DNA from: Burkholderia ubonensis
Lineage (GTDB): Bacteria > Pseudomonadota > Gammaproteobacteria > Burkholderiales > Burkholderiaceae
Reading direction: 5' to 3'
Length of the DNA stretch: 64,000 nucleotides
Assembly: GCF_902833085.1 (NCBI RefSeq)
Contig: NZ_CADFEB010000002.1
Coordinates: 682,001-746,000 of the forward strand
The position numbers and the translations under genes are program-made. The notes beneath the pieces are model-generated. The model searched no databases and was not told the DNA's origin. It saw nothing but the letters and a program-made list of their open reading frames with translations. Shown here in pieces: positions 47,207-57,348 of this stretch (position 1 is its first letter; every line of letters begins with the position of its first letter).

Positions 47207-49447
47207 ATGATGACCGCCGATACCGTTTCCGCTTCTTCCGCCGCGTCGCCGTCGTTCGACGACGTGCTCGCGTTCGTGCGCGAGCATGCGGGCGACGCGC
47301 GCCTGTCGTCGGGCGAGCTGCTCGCCGATCACGCGGCCGGCACGGCGTCGATCATGGGCAAGCTGAACGTCGATCCGCCCGCGGTGCAGGCGGCGGCGCT
47401 GTTTGCGCTGACGCCGCACCTGAACGATCCGGAGCGCGAGCTTGCCGCGCGGTTCGGCGACGAAGTCGCGCGCCTCGTGTCCGACGTGCGCAAGCTGCTG
47501 CGGCTCGGCACGATCAGCCTGCGCGTCGCGCAGAGCGCGGCGCCGGAGGCCGGACGCGACGCCGCGGCCGAGCGCCGCGCGCAGATCGAGGCGCTGCGCA
47601 AGATGCTGCTCGCGTTTGCGCAGGACATCCGCGTGGTGCTGATCCGGCTCGCGTCGCGACTGCAGTCGCTGCGCTACTACGCGGCGGCGAAGGTCGCGCC
47701 GCCGCCGGACGTCGCGCGCGAAACGCTCGAGATCTACGCGCCGCTCGCGAACCGTCTCGGCATCTGGCAACTGAAATGGGAGCTGGAGGACCTGGCGTTC
47801 CGCTTCGAGGATCCGGTCACGTACAAGCGGATCGCGAAACTGCTCGACGAGAAGCGCGTCGAGCGCGAGGCGTATGTCGCGGAGGCGATCGGGAGCCTGC
47901 AGCGCGAGCTTGCAGCCGCGCACATCCAGGCGGAGGTGAGCGGCCGGCCGAAGCACATCTACAGCATCTGGCGCAAGATGCGCGGCAAGGAGCTCGACTT
48001 CTCCGAGCTGTACGACGTGCGCGCGTTTCGCGTGATCGTGCCGGACATCAAGGATTGCTACACGGTGCTCGGCATCGTGCATCACCTGTGGCAGCCGGTG
48101 CCGAAGGAGTTCGACGACTACATCTCGCGTCCGAAGCCGAACGGCTACAAGTCGCTGCACACGGTCGTGATCGGCGACGACGGGCGTGCGTTCGAAGTGC
48201 AGATCCGCACGCACGAGATGCACGGCTTCGCGGAATACGGCGTCGCCGCGCACTGGCGCTACAAGGAGGCCGGCGCGCGCGGCTACGGCGGCCAGTTCTC
48301 CGCAAGCGACAAATACGACGAGAAGATCGCCTGGCTGCGCCAGCTGCTCGCGTGGAAGGACGACGTCGAGGACGGCGGGGGCGCGGCCGGCGGCAAGGCG
48401 TGGGCGCAACTGCGCGAGACGACGCTCGACGACGACCACATCTACGTGCTGACGCCGCAGGCGCGCGTGATCGCGCTGCCGCAGGGCGCGACGCCGGTGG
48501 ATTTCGCCTATCACCTGCACAGCGAGCTGGGCCACCGCTGCCGCGGCGCGCGCGTCGACGGCGCGATGGTGCCGCTCAACACGCCGCTCGCGAACGGCCA
48601 GACGGTCGAGATCGTCGCGGTGAAGGAGGGCGGGCCGTCGCGCGACTGGCTGAATTCGCAGCTCGGCTACCTGAAGAGCCCGCGCGCGCGGCAGAAGGTG
48701 CGCGCGTGGTTCAATGCGATCGAGCACGAGGAGAACATCGCGCACGGCCGCGCGCTCGTCGAAAAGACGCTGCAGCGCGAAGGCAGGACTTCGGTCAATC
48801 TCGACAACCTGGCGGCGAAGCTCGGCTTCAAGACGCCCGACGAGCTGTTCTCGGTCGTCGGCAAGGAGGAGTTCAGCCTGCGCAACGTCGAGCAGGCGCT
48901 GTCCGATGCGCCGCCGCCCGAACCCGTGCCCGAGGCGCCCGCCGATTTCGAGAAGCGCAGCAGCGGCGCGAGCGTCGCGCACGGCGCGTCGACCGGGGTG
49001 CTGGTGGTCGGCGTCGATGCGCTGCTGACGCAGCTCGCGCGCTGCTGCCGGCCCGCGCCGCCCGATCCGATCAGCGGCTTCGTCACGCGCGGCAAGGGGA
49101 TGTCGATCCATCGCAGCGATTGCGCGACGTTCCGCCGGATGGCGGAGCGTGCGCCGGAGCGCGTGCTGCAGACCACCTGGTCCGCCGACGTGCTGGGCGG
49201 CCGCGGCGCGTCGGTCTATCCGGTCGACCTGATGATCGAGGCGACCGACCGGCAGGGGCTGCTGCGCGACATCTCCGAAGTGTTCGCGCGCGAGAAGCTC
49301 AATGTCGTCGGCGTAAAGACGCAGACTCGCCGCAATGCGGCATTCATGCAGTTCACGGTAGAGATCTCGAACTCGGCACAGGTGCAGCGCGCTTGCGCGC
49401 TGCTCGGCGAGGTGCAGGGCGTCGTCCGGGCCGGCCGGAAGGCGTGA
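47207..49447 (+). CDS. relA: GTP pyrophosphokinase RelA
   Basis: A 746-residue (p)ppGpp synthetase of the stringent response. The N-terminal pseudo-hydrolase region reads VQAAALFALTPHLND, where the HD metal-binding pair of SpoT is missing. The synthetase domain has GRPKHIYSIWRKM, ELYDVRAFRVI and the acidic EFDDYISRPKPNGYKSLHT, whose EXDD form marks monofunctional RelA. TGS (VIALPQGATPVDFAYHLHSELGH), zinc-finger-like CCRPAPPDPISGFVTRGKGMSIHRSDC and a C-terminal ACT domain follow. Degradation must be done by a SpoT outside this window. Confidence 0.95.
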   Translation: MMTADTVSASSAASPSFDDVLAFVREHAGDARLSSGELLADHAAGTASIMGKLNVDPPAVQAAALFALTPHLNDPERELAARFGDEVARLVSDVRKLLRLGTISLRVAQSAAPEAGRDAAAERRAQIEALRKMLLAFAQDIRVVLIRLASRLQSLRYYAAAKVAPPPDVARETLEIYAPLANRLGIWQLKWELEDLAFRFEDPVTYKRIAKLLDEKRVEREAYVAEAIGSLQRELAAAHIQAEVSGRPKHIYSIWRKMRGKELDFSELYDVRAFRVIVPDIKDCYTVLGIVHHLWQPVPKEFDDYISRPKPNGYKSLHTVVIGDDGRAFEVQIRTHEMHGFAEYGVAAHWRYKEAGARGYGGQFSASDKYDEKIAWLRQLLAWKDDVEDGGGAAGGKAWAQLRETTLDDDHIYVLTPQARVIALPQGATPVDFAYHLHSELGHRCRGARVDGAMVPLNTPLANGQTVEIVAVKEGGPSRDWLNSQLGYLKSPRARQKVRAWFNAIEHEENIAHGRALVEKTLQREGRTSVNLDNLAAKLGFKTPDELFSVVGKEEFSLRNVEQALSDAPPPEPVPEAPADFEKRSSGASVAHGASTGVLVVGVDALLTQLARCCRPAPPDPISGFVTRGKGMSIHRSDCATFRRMAERAPERVLQTTWSADVLGGRGASVYPVDLMIEATDRQGLLRDISEVFAREKLNVVGVKTQTRRNAAFMQFTVEISNSAQVQRACALLGEVQGVVRAGRKA

Positions 49448-49494
49448 GGTCGGGGCCGGATCCACATTATTTTGCTGCGATTGCATAAAAATGC

Positions 49495-49523
49495 TTGCCA
49501 AGTGAATTACAGCTCCATATAAT
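49495..49523 (+). promoter_or_regulatory. Sigma-70 promoter of tRNA-Val
   Basis: TTGCCA and a perfect TATAAT are separated by exactly 17 bases, 12 bases before the mature tRNA 5' end. It is one of the clearest sigma-70 promoters in the window. Confidence 0.85.
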
Positions 49524-49535
49524 TTCAGCTTCTTC

Positions 49536-49612
49536 AGGCTCGTAGCTCAGCTGGTTAGAGCACCACCTTGACATGGTGGGGGTCGTTGGTTCGAGTCCAA
49601 TCGAGCCTACCA
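49536..49612 (+). tRNA. tRNA-Val (GAC)
   Basis: A 77-base cloverleaf with acceptor stem AGGCTCG/CGAGCCT, D-arm GCTCAGCTGGTTAGAGC, anticodon arm CCACC-TTGACAT-GGTGG (anticodon GAC), T-arm with TTCGAGT, and an encoded CCA end. Confidence 0.97.
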
Positions 49613-49769
49613 ACGAACAGGAGCATCCGGTTTCCGGGTGTTCGAAGCAGTAAAAACTCAACGCGTACAAGGCGAATACGGTTATGACACCGCGAACGTT
49701 GACCGAAACCACTTCGGAGCGACGCTAGTCGAGGAACGTTTTCGCCCCTGCGGTTTGAGTGAAGTATCG

Positions 49770-49805
49770 AATGCGGCCCCTCGAAAGCGGGGCCGCATTT
49801 TTTTT
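49770..49805 (+). terminator. Strong terminator (or attenuator) before thrS
   Basis: AATGCGGCCCC and GGGGCCGCATT form an 11-bp stem around TCGAAAGC, followed by eight T. It lies 157 bases after tRNA-Val and 73 bases before thrS, so it ends the tRNA transcript or attenuates readthrough into the operon. Confidence 0.88.
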
Positions 49806-49878
49806 GTCGCGAAAATTTCGCGCGTGACTTTATCGCGTGCTTGGTCTGCCGCCCACTGACGGCATCACGGAGATTGCT

Positions 49879-51786
49879 ATGGTTTCGATACGCTTGCCTG
49901 ACGGCTCAGTTCGACAATACGAGCATCCGGTGACGGTCGCCGAAGTGGCGGCCTCGATTGGTCCCGGTCTCGCAAAGGCTGCGCTCGGCGGCAAGCTCGA
50001 CGGCGAGCTCGTGGATACGTCCGCGGTGATCGACCGCGACGCGTCGCTCGCGATCGTCACGGACAAGGACGCCGACGGTCTCGACATCATTCGCCACTCG
50101 ACGGCGCACTTGCTCGCCTATGCGGTCAAGGAACTGTATCCGGACGCGCAGGTGACGATCGGGCCGGTGATCGACAACGGCTTCTACTACGACTTCTCGT
50201 ACCACCGGCCGTTCACGCCGGAAGATCTGGAAAAGATCGAAAAGCGCATGCAGGAGATCGCGAAGAAGGACGAGCCGGTGACGCGCCGCGTCGTGTCGCG
50301 CGACGAGGCGGCGGGGTACTTCCGCAGCATCGGCGAGAAGTACAAGGCCGAGATCATCGAGTCGATTCCGCAAAGCGATGAGATCAAGCTGTATTCGCAC
50401 GGCGGCTTCACGGACCTGTGCCGCGGTCCGCACGTGCCGTCGACGGGCAAGCTGAAGGTCTTCAAGCTGATGAAGGTCGCGGGCGCGTACTGGCGCGGCG
50501 ACTCGAAGAACGAGCAGCTGCAGCGCATCTACGGTACGGCCTGGACGAAGAAAGAAGACCAGGACCAGTACCTGCACATGCTCGAGGAAGCGGAAAAGCG
50601 CGACCACCGCAAGCTCGGCAAGCAGCTCGACCTGTTCCACATGCAGGAAGAGTCGCCGGGCATGGTGTTCTGGCACCCGAAGGGCTGGGCGCTGTGGCAG
50701 CAGGTCGAGCAGTACATGCGCCGCCGCGTGAACGAGGCCGGCTACCTCGAGATCAAGACGCCGATGATCATGGACCGCTCGCTGTGGGAGGCGTCCGGCC
50801 ACTGGCAGAACTACCGCGAGAACATGTTCACGACGGAGTCGGAGAAGCGCGACTACGCGATCAAGCCGATGAACTGCCCGGGGCACGTCCAGGTGTTCAA
50901 GCACGGTCTGCGCTCGTACCGCGACCTGCCGCTGCGCTACGCCGAATTCGGCTCGTGCCACCGCAACGAGGCGTCGGGCGCGCTGCACGGCCTGATGCGC
51001 GTGCGCGGCTTCGTGCAGGACGATGCGCACATCTTCTGTACCGAAGATCAGTTCATCTCGGAATCGATCGCGTTCAACACGCTCGCGATGAGCGTGTACA
51101 AGGATTTCGGCTTCGATCACATCGACATCAAGCTGTCGCTGCGCCCTGACCAGCGTGCGGGCACGGACGAGACGTGGGATCGTGCCGAGCAGGGCCTGCG
51201 CGATGCGCTGACGGCCTGCGGCCTCACGTGGGAAGAGCTGCCGGGCGAGGGCGCGTTCTACGGCCCGAAGATCGAGTACCACATCAAGGATGCGCTCGGC
51301 CGCTCGTGGCAGTGCGGTACGCTGCAGCTCGACATGGTGCTGCCGGAGCGCCTGGGTGCCGAGTACGTCGCGGAAGACAACAGCCGCCGCCGGCCGGTGA
51401 TGCTGCACCGGGCGATCGTCGGTTCGATGGAGCGTTTCCTCGGCATCCTGATCGAGCACCACGCTGGTGCAATGCCGGTCTGGCTCGCGCCGTTCCAGGC
51501 AATTGTGCTCAATATTGCCGAAAGTCAGGCCGAATATGCGCAATCTTTAGCCCAAACGTTGCAAAAACAAGGGGTTAGGGCGGCGGCCGATTTGCGCAAC
51601 GAGAAGATTAGCTATAAAATACGCGAGCACACGCTGGAAAAGGTGCCTTATCTGCTCGTCGTGGGCGACAAGGAGCGTGATGCGCAAACGGTAGCCGTGC
51701 GTGCCCGTGGCGGCGTCGATCTTGGCGTGATGCCGGTCGAAGCCTTCGTTGAGCGTCTGCAGGAAGACCTGCGCTCGTTCAAGTAA
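49879..51786 (+). CDS. thrS: Threonyl-tRNA synthetase
   Basis: A 635-residue class II synthetase. The N-terminal TGS domain ([31 protein letters not shown]) is followed by the editing domain with [19 protein letters not shown]. Class II motifs are [53 protein letters not shown] and [21 protein letters not shown]. The C-terminal anticodon domain ends [24 protein letters not shown] precedes the ATG. It leads the operon thrS-infC-rpmI-rplT-pheS-pheT-ihfA-merR. Confidence 0.97.
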   Translation: MVSIRLPDGSVRQYEHPVTVAEVAASIGPGLAKAALGGKLDGELVDTSAVIDRDASLAIVTDKDADGLDIIRHSTAHLLAYAVKELYPDAQVTIGPVIDNGFYYDFSYHRPFTPEDLEKIEKRMQEIAKKDEPVTRRVVSRDEAAGYFRSIGEKYKAEIIESIPQSDEIKLYSHGGFTDLCRGPHVPSTGKLKVFKLMKVAGAYWRGDSKNEQLQRIYGTAWTKKEDQDQYLHMLEEAEKRDHRKLGKQLDLFHMQEESPGMVFWHPKGWALWQQVEQYMRRRVNEAGYLEIKTPMIMDRSLWEASGHWQNYRENMFTTESEKRDYAIKPMNCPGHVQVFKHGLRSYRDLPLRYAEFGSCHRNEASGALHGLMRVRGFVQDDAHIFCTEDQFISESIAFNTLAMSVYKDFGFDHIDIKLSLRPDQRAGTDETWDRAEQGLRDALTACGLTWEELPGEGAFYGPKIEYHIKDALGRSWQCGTLQLDMVLPERLGAEYVAEDNSRRRPVMLHRAIVGSMERFLGILIEHHAGAMPVWLAPFQAIVLNIAESQAEYAQSLAQTLQKQGVRAAADLRNEKISYKIREHTLEKVPYLLVVGDKERDAQTVAVRARGGVDLGVMPVEAFVERLQEDLRSFK

Positions 51787-51835
51787 CCGCCCTGGCAGCG
51801 CGGCTCGTTTTTTTAATTTTTAGAGGAAACGTAAC

Positions 51836-52360
51836 ATCGCTACTGATAAGTCGTCGCATCGCATCAACGGTGAAATCACTGCGCCGGAAGTGCGTCTGGT
51901 CGGGATCGAGAACGAACCGCTCGGTATCGTAAAACTCGCTGATGCTTTCCGTAAATCGGAAGAGCTGGATGTTGACCTGGTGGAAATCGCGCCTCAAGCG
52001 GTTCCTCCGGTCTGCCGTCTGATGGATTACGGCAAGTTCAAGTATCAGGAGTCCAAGAAGCAGCACGAAGCGAAGCTGAAGCAGAAGGTCATCCAGGTCA
52101 AGGAAGTCAAGTTCCGCCCGGGTACCGATGACGGGGATTACAACGTCAAGCTCCGCAACCTCCTGCGCTTCCTCGAAGAGGGCGACAAGACGAAGATCAC
52201 GTTGCGTTTCCGCGGCCGCGAAATGGCTCACCAGGAGATCGGCATGCGGATGCTTGAGCGTCTGCGCACGGATCTCGAGGAAGTCGGCCAGGTCGAGCAG
52301 ATGCCGAAGATGGAAGGGCGCCAGATGATCATGGTGCTCTCGCCGAAGAAAAAGAAGTAA
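51836..52360 (+). CDS. infC: Translation initiation factor IF-3, starting at AUC
   Basis: A 174-residue IF-3. The family's N-terminus ([25 protein letters not shown]) reaches back to an ATC codon at 51836 (ATC GCT ACT GAT AAG), preceded by AGAGGAAAC. No ATG, GTG or TTG fits until the GTG at 51890, which would lose the conserved RINGEI segment. A rare start codon is known in E. coli infC (AUU), where it allows IF-3 to repress its own translation. The C-domain ends [14 protein letters not shown]. The rare start is read from the sequence; autoregulation is inferred. Confidence 0.93.
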   Translation: MATDKSSHRINGEITAPEVRLVGIENEPLGIVKLADAFRKSEELDVDLVEIAPQAVPPVCRLMDYGKFKYQESKKQHEAKLKQKVIQVKEVKFRPGTDDGDYNVKLRNLLRFLEEGDKTKITLRFRGREMAHQEIGMRMLERLRTDLEEVGQVEQMPKMEGRQMIMVLSPKKKK

Positions 52361-52550
52361 CGGGCCCGCGCGCGTCTCGCGCAGGTTCGGAAGTGGTTCG
52401 GCGCGTGGCCCGGTCAGGGCGGCGCGCCAACAATGACGGCGGCTGCGCAAGCGGTTCGCCGTACACAAGTGGACTGGGTTTCGAAGGGCGGGTCAAGGGC
52501 GCAAGCCAACCGCACACCCATCGCCATCTAATAAACTGGAGTTGTTCGTC
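52361..52550 (+). other. infC-rpmI spacer, possible L20-controlled leader
   Basis: This 190-base spacer is unusually long for the operon and has no reading frame of note. In E. coli the equivalent region forms a pseudoknot bound by ribosomal protein L20 to repress rpmI-rplT. Here I see several GC-rich half-stems but cannot confirm a fold. Confidence 0.3.
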
Positions 52551-52748
52551 ATGCCTAAGATGAAGACCAAGAAGAGCGCTGCAAAGCGCTTCGTGGTGCG
52601 TCCGGGCGGTACCGTCAAGCGCGGTCAAGCCTTCAAGCGCCACATCCTGACCAAGAAAACCACGAAGAACAAGCGTCACCTGCGCGGCGCCACGGCAGTT
52701 CATGATTCCGATCTGAACTCCGTCCGCGCGATGCTCCCGTTCGCGTAA
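52551..52748 (+). CDS. rpmI: 50S ribosomal protein L35
   Basis: A 65-residue basic protein with the L35 signature [20 protein letters not shown] and [16 protein letters not shown]. It is a 50S subunit component. ACTGGAG lies 11 bases before the ATG. It lies 30 bases before rplT. Confidence 0.97.
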
Positions 52749-52778
52749 CCCCTCAATCGATACTCTAAGGAGAGAAAC

Positions 52779-53138
52779 ATGCCTCGAGTCAAACGTGGGG
52801 TAACCGCACGGGCCCGTCACAAGAAGATCATCAACCTGGCCAAGGGTTATCGCGGCCGCCGCAATAACGTCTACCGCATCGCCAAGCAGGCGGTGATGCG
52901 CGCTGGTCAGTACGCGTACCGCGATCGCCGCAACAAGAAGCGTGTGTTCCGCGCACTGTGGATCACGCGTATCAACGCGGCAGTTCGCCAGCACGACATG
53001 ACCTACAGCGTGTTCATCAACGGCCTGAAGAAGGCGTCGATCGAACTCGACCGTAAGGTGCTGGCCGACATGGCGGTGTTCGACAAGGCTGCTTTTGCTG
53101 CGATCGTCAAGCAGGTGAAAGCCGCCGTTGCAGCCTAA
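52779..53138 (+). CDS. rplT: 50S ribosomal protein L20
   Basis: A 119-residue protein with the L20 signature [30 protein letters not shown] and the globular part [23 protein letters not shown]20 is needed early in 50S assembly and in many bacteria represses its own operon. AAGGAGAG before the ATG is a strong ribosome-binding site. Confidence 0.97.
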
Positions 53139-53206
53139 TTGCGAAATTAGCACTGCGTGGTTAGTTGCAGCGATGTTCCGGTAGTTTCGGCCGCTGCAGC
53201 GAAAAC

Positions 53207-53230
53207 GGGGCTCTTCCGAGCCCCTTTTTT
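53207..53230 (+). terminator. Intrinsic terminator or attenuator between rplT and pheS
   Basis: GGGGCTC and GAGCCCC form a 7-bp stem with a TTCC loop and six T. A second dyad, TGCAGCG (53166-53172) with CGCTGCA (53192-53198), lies just upstream. In E. coli pheST is attenuated after rplT through a Phe-rich leader peptide; I see no such peptide here. Confidence 0.75.
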
Positions 53231-53287
53231 GTTTGGATGAGCGATTTCGCTCGCCAAGACCGAATGACGTTGGAAATGATGGGATCT

Positions 53288-54301
53288 ATGGATCTGGACC
53301 AGATTGTCGCCGACGCGCAGCAGTCCTTCGAACAGGCTGCCGACATCACCACGCTCGAAAACGAGAAAGCCCGCTTCCTCGGCAAGTCGGGTGCGCTGAC
53401 CGAGTTGCTGAAGGGCCTCGGCAAGCTCGATCCCGAAGCACGCAAGACCGAAGGCGCACGTATCAACGTCGCGAAGCAGCAGGTCGAAGCCGCGCTGACC
53501 GCGCGCCGTCAGGCACTGGCCGACGCGCTGCTGAACCAGCGCCTCGCCGCCGAGTCGATCGACGTCACGCTGCCGGGCCGCGGCGCCGGTGCGGGCAGCC
53601 TGCACCCCGTGATGCGCACGTGGGAGCGTGTCGAACAGATTTTCCGCACGATCGGCTTCGACGTGGCCGACGGTCCCGAGATCGAGACCGACTGGTTCAA
53701 CTTCACGTCGCTGAACAGCCCGGAGAACCATCCGGCGCGTTCGATGCAGGATACGTTCTACGTCGACGGCAAGGATGCCGACGGCCGTCCGCTGCTGCTG
53801 CGCACGCACACGAGCCCGATGCAGGTGCGTTATGCGCGCATGAACCGCCCGCCGATCAAGGTGATCGCGCCGGGCCGCACGTATCGCGTCGACAGCGATG
53901 CGACCCACTCGCCGATGTTCAATCAGGTCGAGGGGCTTTGGATCGACGAAAACATCAGCTTCGCCGACCTCAAGGGCGTCTATGCCGACTTCCTGAAGAA
54001 ATTCTTCGAGCGCGACGATATCCTCGTGCGCTTCCGTCCGTCGTATTTCCCGTTCACGGAACCGTCGGCCGAGATCGACATGATGTTCGAGCACGGCAAG
54101 AATGCCGGCAAGTGGCTCGAGATCTCCGGCTCGGGGCAGGTGCATCCGACCGTGATCCGCAACATGGGCCTCGATCCCGAGCGCTACATCGGCTTCGCAT
54201 TCGGCAGCGGCCTCGAGCGCCTGACGATGCTGCGCTACGGCGTGCAGGACCTGCGTCTGTTCTTCGAGAACGACCTGCGTTTCCTGCGCCAGTTCGCGTA
54301 A
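53288..54301 (+). CDS. pheS: Phenylalanyl-tRNA synthetase alpha subunit
   Basis: A 337-residue catalytic subunit of the alpha2-beta2 enzyme. The N-terminal coiled-coil ([19 protein letters not shown] onward) binds tRNA-Phe. Class II motifs are [12 protein letters not shown] with the motif-2 region [23 protein letters not shown], and motif 3 [18 protein letters not shown]. The start at MDLDQIVAD fits the family; ATGs a few codons upstream are possible. It is 84 bases before pheT. Confidence 0.95.
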   Translation: MDLDQIVADAQQSFEQAADITTLENEKARFLGKSGALTELLKGLGKLDPEARKTEGARINVAKQQVEAALTARRQALADALLNQRLAAESIDVTLPGRGAGAGSLHPVMRTWERVEQIFRTIGFDVADGPEIETDWFNFTSLNSPENHPARSMQDTFYVDGKDADGRPLLLRTHTSPMQVRYARMNRPPIKVIAPGRTYRVDSDATHSPMFNQVEGLWIDENISFADLKGVYADFLKKFFERDDILVRFRPSYFPFTEPSAEIDMMFEHGKNAGKWLEISGSGQVHPTVIRNMGLDPERYIGFAFGSGLERLTMLRYGVQDLRLFFENDLRFLRQFA

Positions 54302-54385
54302 CGCGAGCCGCTGCGCCGACTTGTGCCCGTGCGCGCTTCGCAGCGAGCCGGGCGTCGATTCAACCCGTTTCGAACGTAGACATCC

Positions 54386-56815
54386 ATGCAATTCCCTGAA
54401 TCCTGGTTGAGAACCTTTGTCGATCCGCAGCTGACGACCGATGAGCTGTCGCACGCATTGACGATGGCAGGGCTCGAAGTCGAGTCGCTGAGCAAGGCCG
54501 CGCCGCCGACGTCGAAGATCGTCGTCGGGCGGGTGCTCGAAGTCGTCAAGCATCCGGATGCGGACAAGCTCAATGTCTGCCAGGTGGACGCCGGCACAGG
54601 CGCGACGCTGAACATCGTCTGCGGCGCGCCGAACGTGGCGCCGGGCATCAAGGTGCCGGTCGCGCTGGTCGGTGCGGAGCTGCCGCCCGCCGAAGAAGGC
54701 GGCAAGCCGTTCGCGATCAAGCTGTCGAAGCTGCGCGGCGTCGAGAGCCAGGGGATGCTGTGCTCGGCGCGCGAGCTGAAGCTGTCCGAAGACCACAGCG
54801 GCCTGCTGATCCTGCCGGAAGACACGCCGGTCGGCCAGGACATCCGCGACACGCTGAACCTCGACGACTCCATCTTCGAAATCAAGCTGACGCCGAACAA
54901 GGCCGACTGCCTGTCGGTGTTCGGCATCGCGCGCGAGACGGCCGCGATCACCGGCGCGCCGCTCACGCCGGTCGACATCCGCCCCGTGCACGTCGAGCTC
55001 GACGAGACGCTGCCCGTGCGGATCGCCGCGCCTGACCTGTGCGGCCGCTTTTCGGGCCGCGTGATCCGCGGTGTGAACGCGCGCGCGAAGACGCCGCAGT
55101 GGATGGTCGAGCGCCTCGAGCGCGCCGGCCAGCGCAGCGTGTCGGCGCTCGTCGACATCTCGAACTACGTGATGTTCGAACTCGGCCGTCCGTCGCACGT
55201 GTTCGATCTCGACAAGATCCACGGCGGCATCGAGGTGCGCTGGGGCAAGCGCGGCGAGTCGCTGAAGCTGTTGAACGGCAATACGATCGAGCTCGACGAG
55301 ACGGTCGGCGTGATCGCCGACAACGTTCAGGTCGAGAGCCTCGCGGGCATCATGGGCGGCGACAGCACGGCCGTCACGCTCGACACGACCAACATCTATC
55401 TCGAAGCGGCGTTCTGGTGGCCGGACAGCATCCGCGGCCGCGCGCGCAAGTACAACTTCTCGACCGATGCGGCGCATCGTTTCGAGCGCGGCGTCGACTA
55501 CGCGACGACCGTCGAGCACATCGAGCGCATCACGCAGCTGATTCTCGAAATCTGCGGCGGCAAGGCCGGCCCGGTCGACGACCAGGCCGTCAACCTGCCG
55601 CAGCGCGCGCCGGTCAAGATGCGCGTGTCGCGCGCGAACCGCATCATCGGCGTGAAGATCGACGCCGACGAGATCGCGAACATCTTCACGCGCCTCGGCC
55701 TGTCGTTCGAGCGCGACGAGGACGTGTTCTCGGTCGCGCCCCCGTCGCACCGCTTCGACATCGAGATCGAGGAAGACCTGATCGAGGAAGTGGCGCGCAT
55801 TTACGGCTTCGAGAAGATTCCGGCGCGTCCGCCGGTCGCGACGAGCGAAATGCGCGCGACCAACGAGACGCAGCGCTCGATCCACACGATTCGTCACGCG
55901 CTTGCCGCGCGCGACTACGCGGAAACGGTCAACTTCAGCTTCGTCGACGCGGAGTGGGAACGTGATTTCGCGGGCAACGACAACCCGATCCGTCTGCTGA
56001 ATCCGATCGCGAGCCAGTTGTCGGTGATGCGCACGACGCTGTTCGGCAGCCTGATCGCCGTGTTGCGCCACAACCTGAACCGCCGCGCGGACCGTGTGCG
56101 CGTGTTCGAGACGGGGCGCGTGTTCCTGACCGACTCGTCGGTCACGGCGGGCGAACTGTCGGTCGCGGGCTACGCGCAGCCGAAGCGCGTCGGCGCGCTG
56201 GCCTACGGCCCGGCGCTCGACGAGCAGTGGGGCGTGACGACCCGTGCGGTCGATTTCTTCGACGTGAAGGGTGACCTCGAGGCGCTGCTCGCGCCGACGT
56301 CCGCGTGTTTCGTGAAGGCCGAGCATCCGGCGCTCCATCCGGGCCGCAGCGCGCGCATCGAAGTCGACGGCCGCGCGGTCGGCTGGATCGGCGAGCTGCA
56401 CCCGCGCCTGATGCAGAAGTACGAGCTGCCGCACGCGCCGGTGCTGTTCGAGATCGACGCCGACGCGCTGATCGCGCGTGCACTGCCGGTGCCGACCGAC
56501 GTGTCGAAATTCCCGCCGGTGCGCCGCGACATCGCAGTCGTGGTCGATCAGGCGGTCGAGGTCCAGGCGCTGTTCGACGAGATGAAGAAGGCGTTGGCCG
56601 ACGACGCCTGCCGATTCGTTCAGAAGGTTGTACTCTTCGACGAATTTCGTGCAAAATCAAATACTTCCGGTGGACTCGCCGCGCACGAGAAGAGCCTTGC
56701 CTTCCGCGTGACGCTGCAGGACGCGGCCGGCACGCTACAGGACGAGGTCGTCGATCAGGCGATCCAGACGCTTGTCGAGCGGATGGCTCGTGTGGGTGCG
56801 CGCTTGCGCGGCTAA
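54386..56815 (+). CDS. pheT: Phenylalanyl-tRNA synthetase beta subunit
   Basis: An 809-residue subunit of normal length. It has the N-terminal tRNA-binding (EMAP-like) domain with [18 protein letters not shown], the B3/B4 editing domain, B5 domains, and a C-terminal anticodon-binding FDX-ACB domain ([19 protein letters not shown]). It pairs with PheS to charge tRNA-Phe and to hydrolyse misacylated tRNA. Confidence 0.96.
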   Translation: MQFPESWLRTFVDPQLTTDELSHALTMAGLEVESLSKAAPPTSKIVVGRVLEVVKHPDADKLNVCQVDAGTGATLNIVCGAPNVAPGIKVPVALVGAELPPAEEGGKPFAIKLSKLRGVESQGMLCSARELKLSEDHSGLLILPEDTPVGQDIRDTLNLDDSIFEIKLTPNKADCLSVFGIARETAAITGAPLTPVDIRPVHVELDETLPVRIAAPDLCGRFSGRVIRGVNARAKTPQWMVERLERAGQRSVSALVDISNYVMFELGRPSHVFDLDKIHGGIEVRWGKRGESLKLLNGNTIELDETVGVIADNVQVESLAGIMGGDSTAVTLDTTNIYLEAAFWWPDSIRGRARKYNFSTDAAHRFERGVDYATTVEHIERITQLILEICGGKAGPVDDQAVNLPQRAPVKMRVSRANRIIGVKIDADEIANIFTRLGLSFERDEDVFSVAPPSHRFDIEIEEDLIEEVARIYGFEKIPARPPVATSEMRATNETQRSIHTIRHALAARDYAETVNFSFVDAEWERDFAGNDNPIRLLNPIASQLSVMRTTLFGSLIAVLRHNLNRRADRVRVFETGRVFLTDSSVTAGELSVAGYAQPKRVGALAYGPALDEQWGVTTRAVDFFDVKGDLEALLAPTSACFVKAEHPALHPGRSARIEVDGRAVGWIGELHPRLMQKYELPHAPVLFEIDADALIARALPVPTDVSKFPPVRRDIAVVVDQAVEVQALFDEMKKALADDACRFVQKVVLFDEFRAKSNTSGGLAAHEKSLAFRVTLQDAAGTLQDEVVDQAIQTLVERMARVGARLRG

Positions 56816-56890
56816 GGAGCCCGGGTTGCCCGGGCGTGACGCCGCCCGGGCGGCCGGCTCCCCATCGTGAGTTTTGATTTAACGCGCTGT

Positions 56891-57301
56891 ATGGCAGATA
56901 TGAACGACATGACCTCGAGTGAATTCGAAGCCCTCCTGACGGCGCAACGCAGCGCCATGAACCGCGACGTTTCGGCGCCGGCGTCCACGGAGACGCCGAC
57001 CCTGACGAAGGCGGAGCTGGCGGAGCTGCTGTTCGACAGCGTCGGGCTGAACAAGCGTGAAGCGAAGGACATGGTCGAGGCGTTCTTCGAAGTGATCCGC
57101 GACGCGCTCGAGAACGGTGAAAGCGTCAAGCTGTCGGGGTTCGGCAACTTCCAGCTGCGCGACAAGCCGCAGCGCCCGGGCCGCAACCCGAAGACGGGCG
57201 AGGCGATTCCGATCGCCGCGCGTCGAGTGGTCACGTTCCACGCGAGCCAGAAGCTCAAGGCGCTGGTCGAAAACGGCGCGGAGCCAAGCCCCGCGCGCTG
57301 A
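56891..57301 (+). CDS. ihfA: Integration host factor alpha subunit
   Basis: Up to 136 residues. The DNA-bending core ([69 protein letters not shown]) is typical of IHF-alpha, with the intercalating Pro in GRNPKTG. It carries an N-terminal extension of about 40 residues compared with the usual 99-residue subunit. The start is uncertain: ATG at 56891, 56900 or 56909, or GTG at 56867; none has a clear ribosome-binding site. Placement after pheT matches other proteobacteria. Confidence 0.93.
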   Translation: MADMNDMTSSEFEALLTAQRSAMNRDVSAPASTETPTLTKAELAELLFDSVGLNKREAKDMVEAFFEVIRDALENGESVKLSGFGNFQLRDKPQRPGRNPKTGEAIPIAARRVVTFHASQKLKALVENGAEPSPAR

Positions 57302-57348
57302 CGTCTCCCGCGCGACCGCCGCGCACCTTTACCGATGGTTGACTGACG

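Noticed and set aside
49638-49859. Possible leader peptide upstream of thrS
   Set aside because: The 73-codon frame has no Thr run and spans the terminator, so it is not a plausible attenuation peptide.
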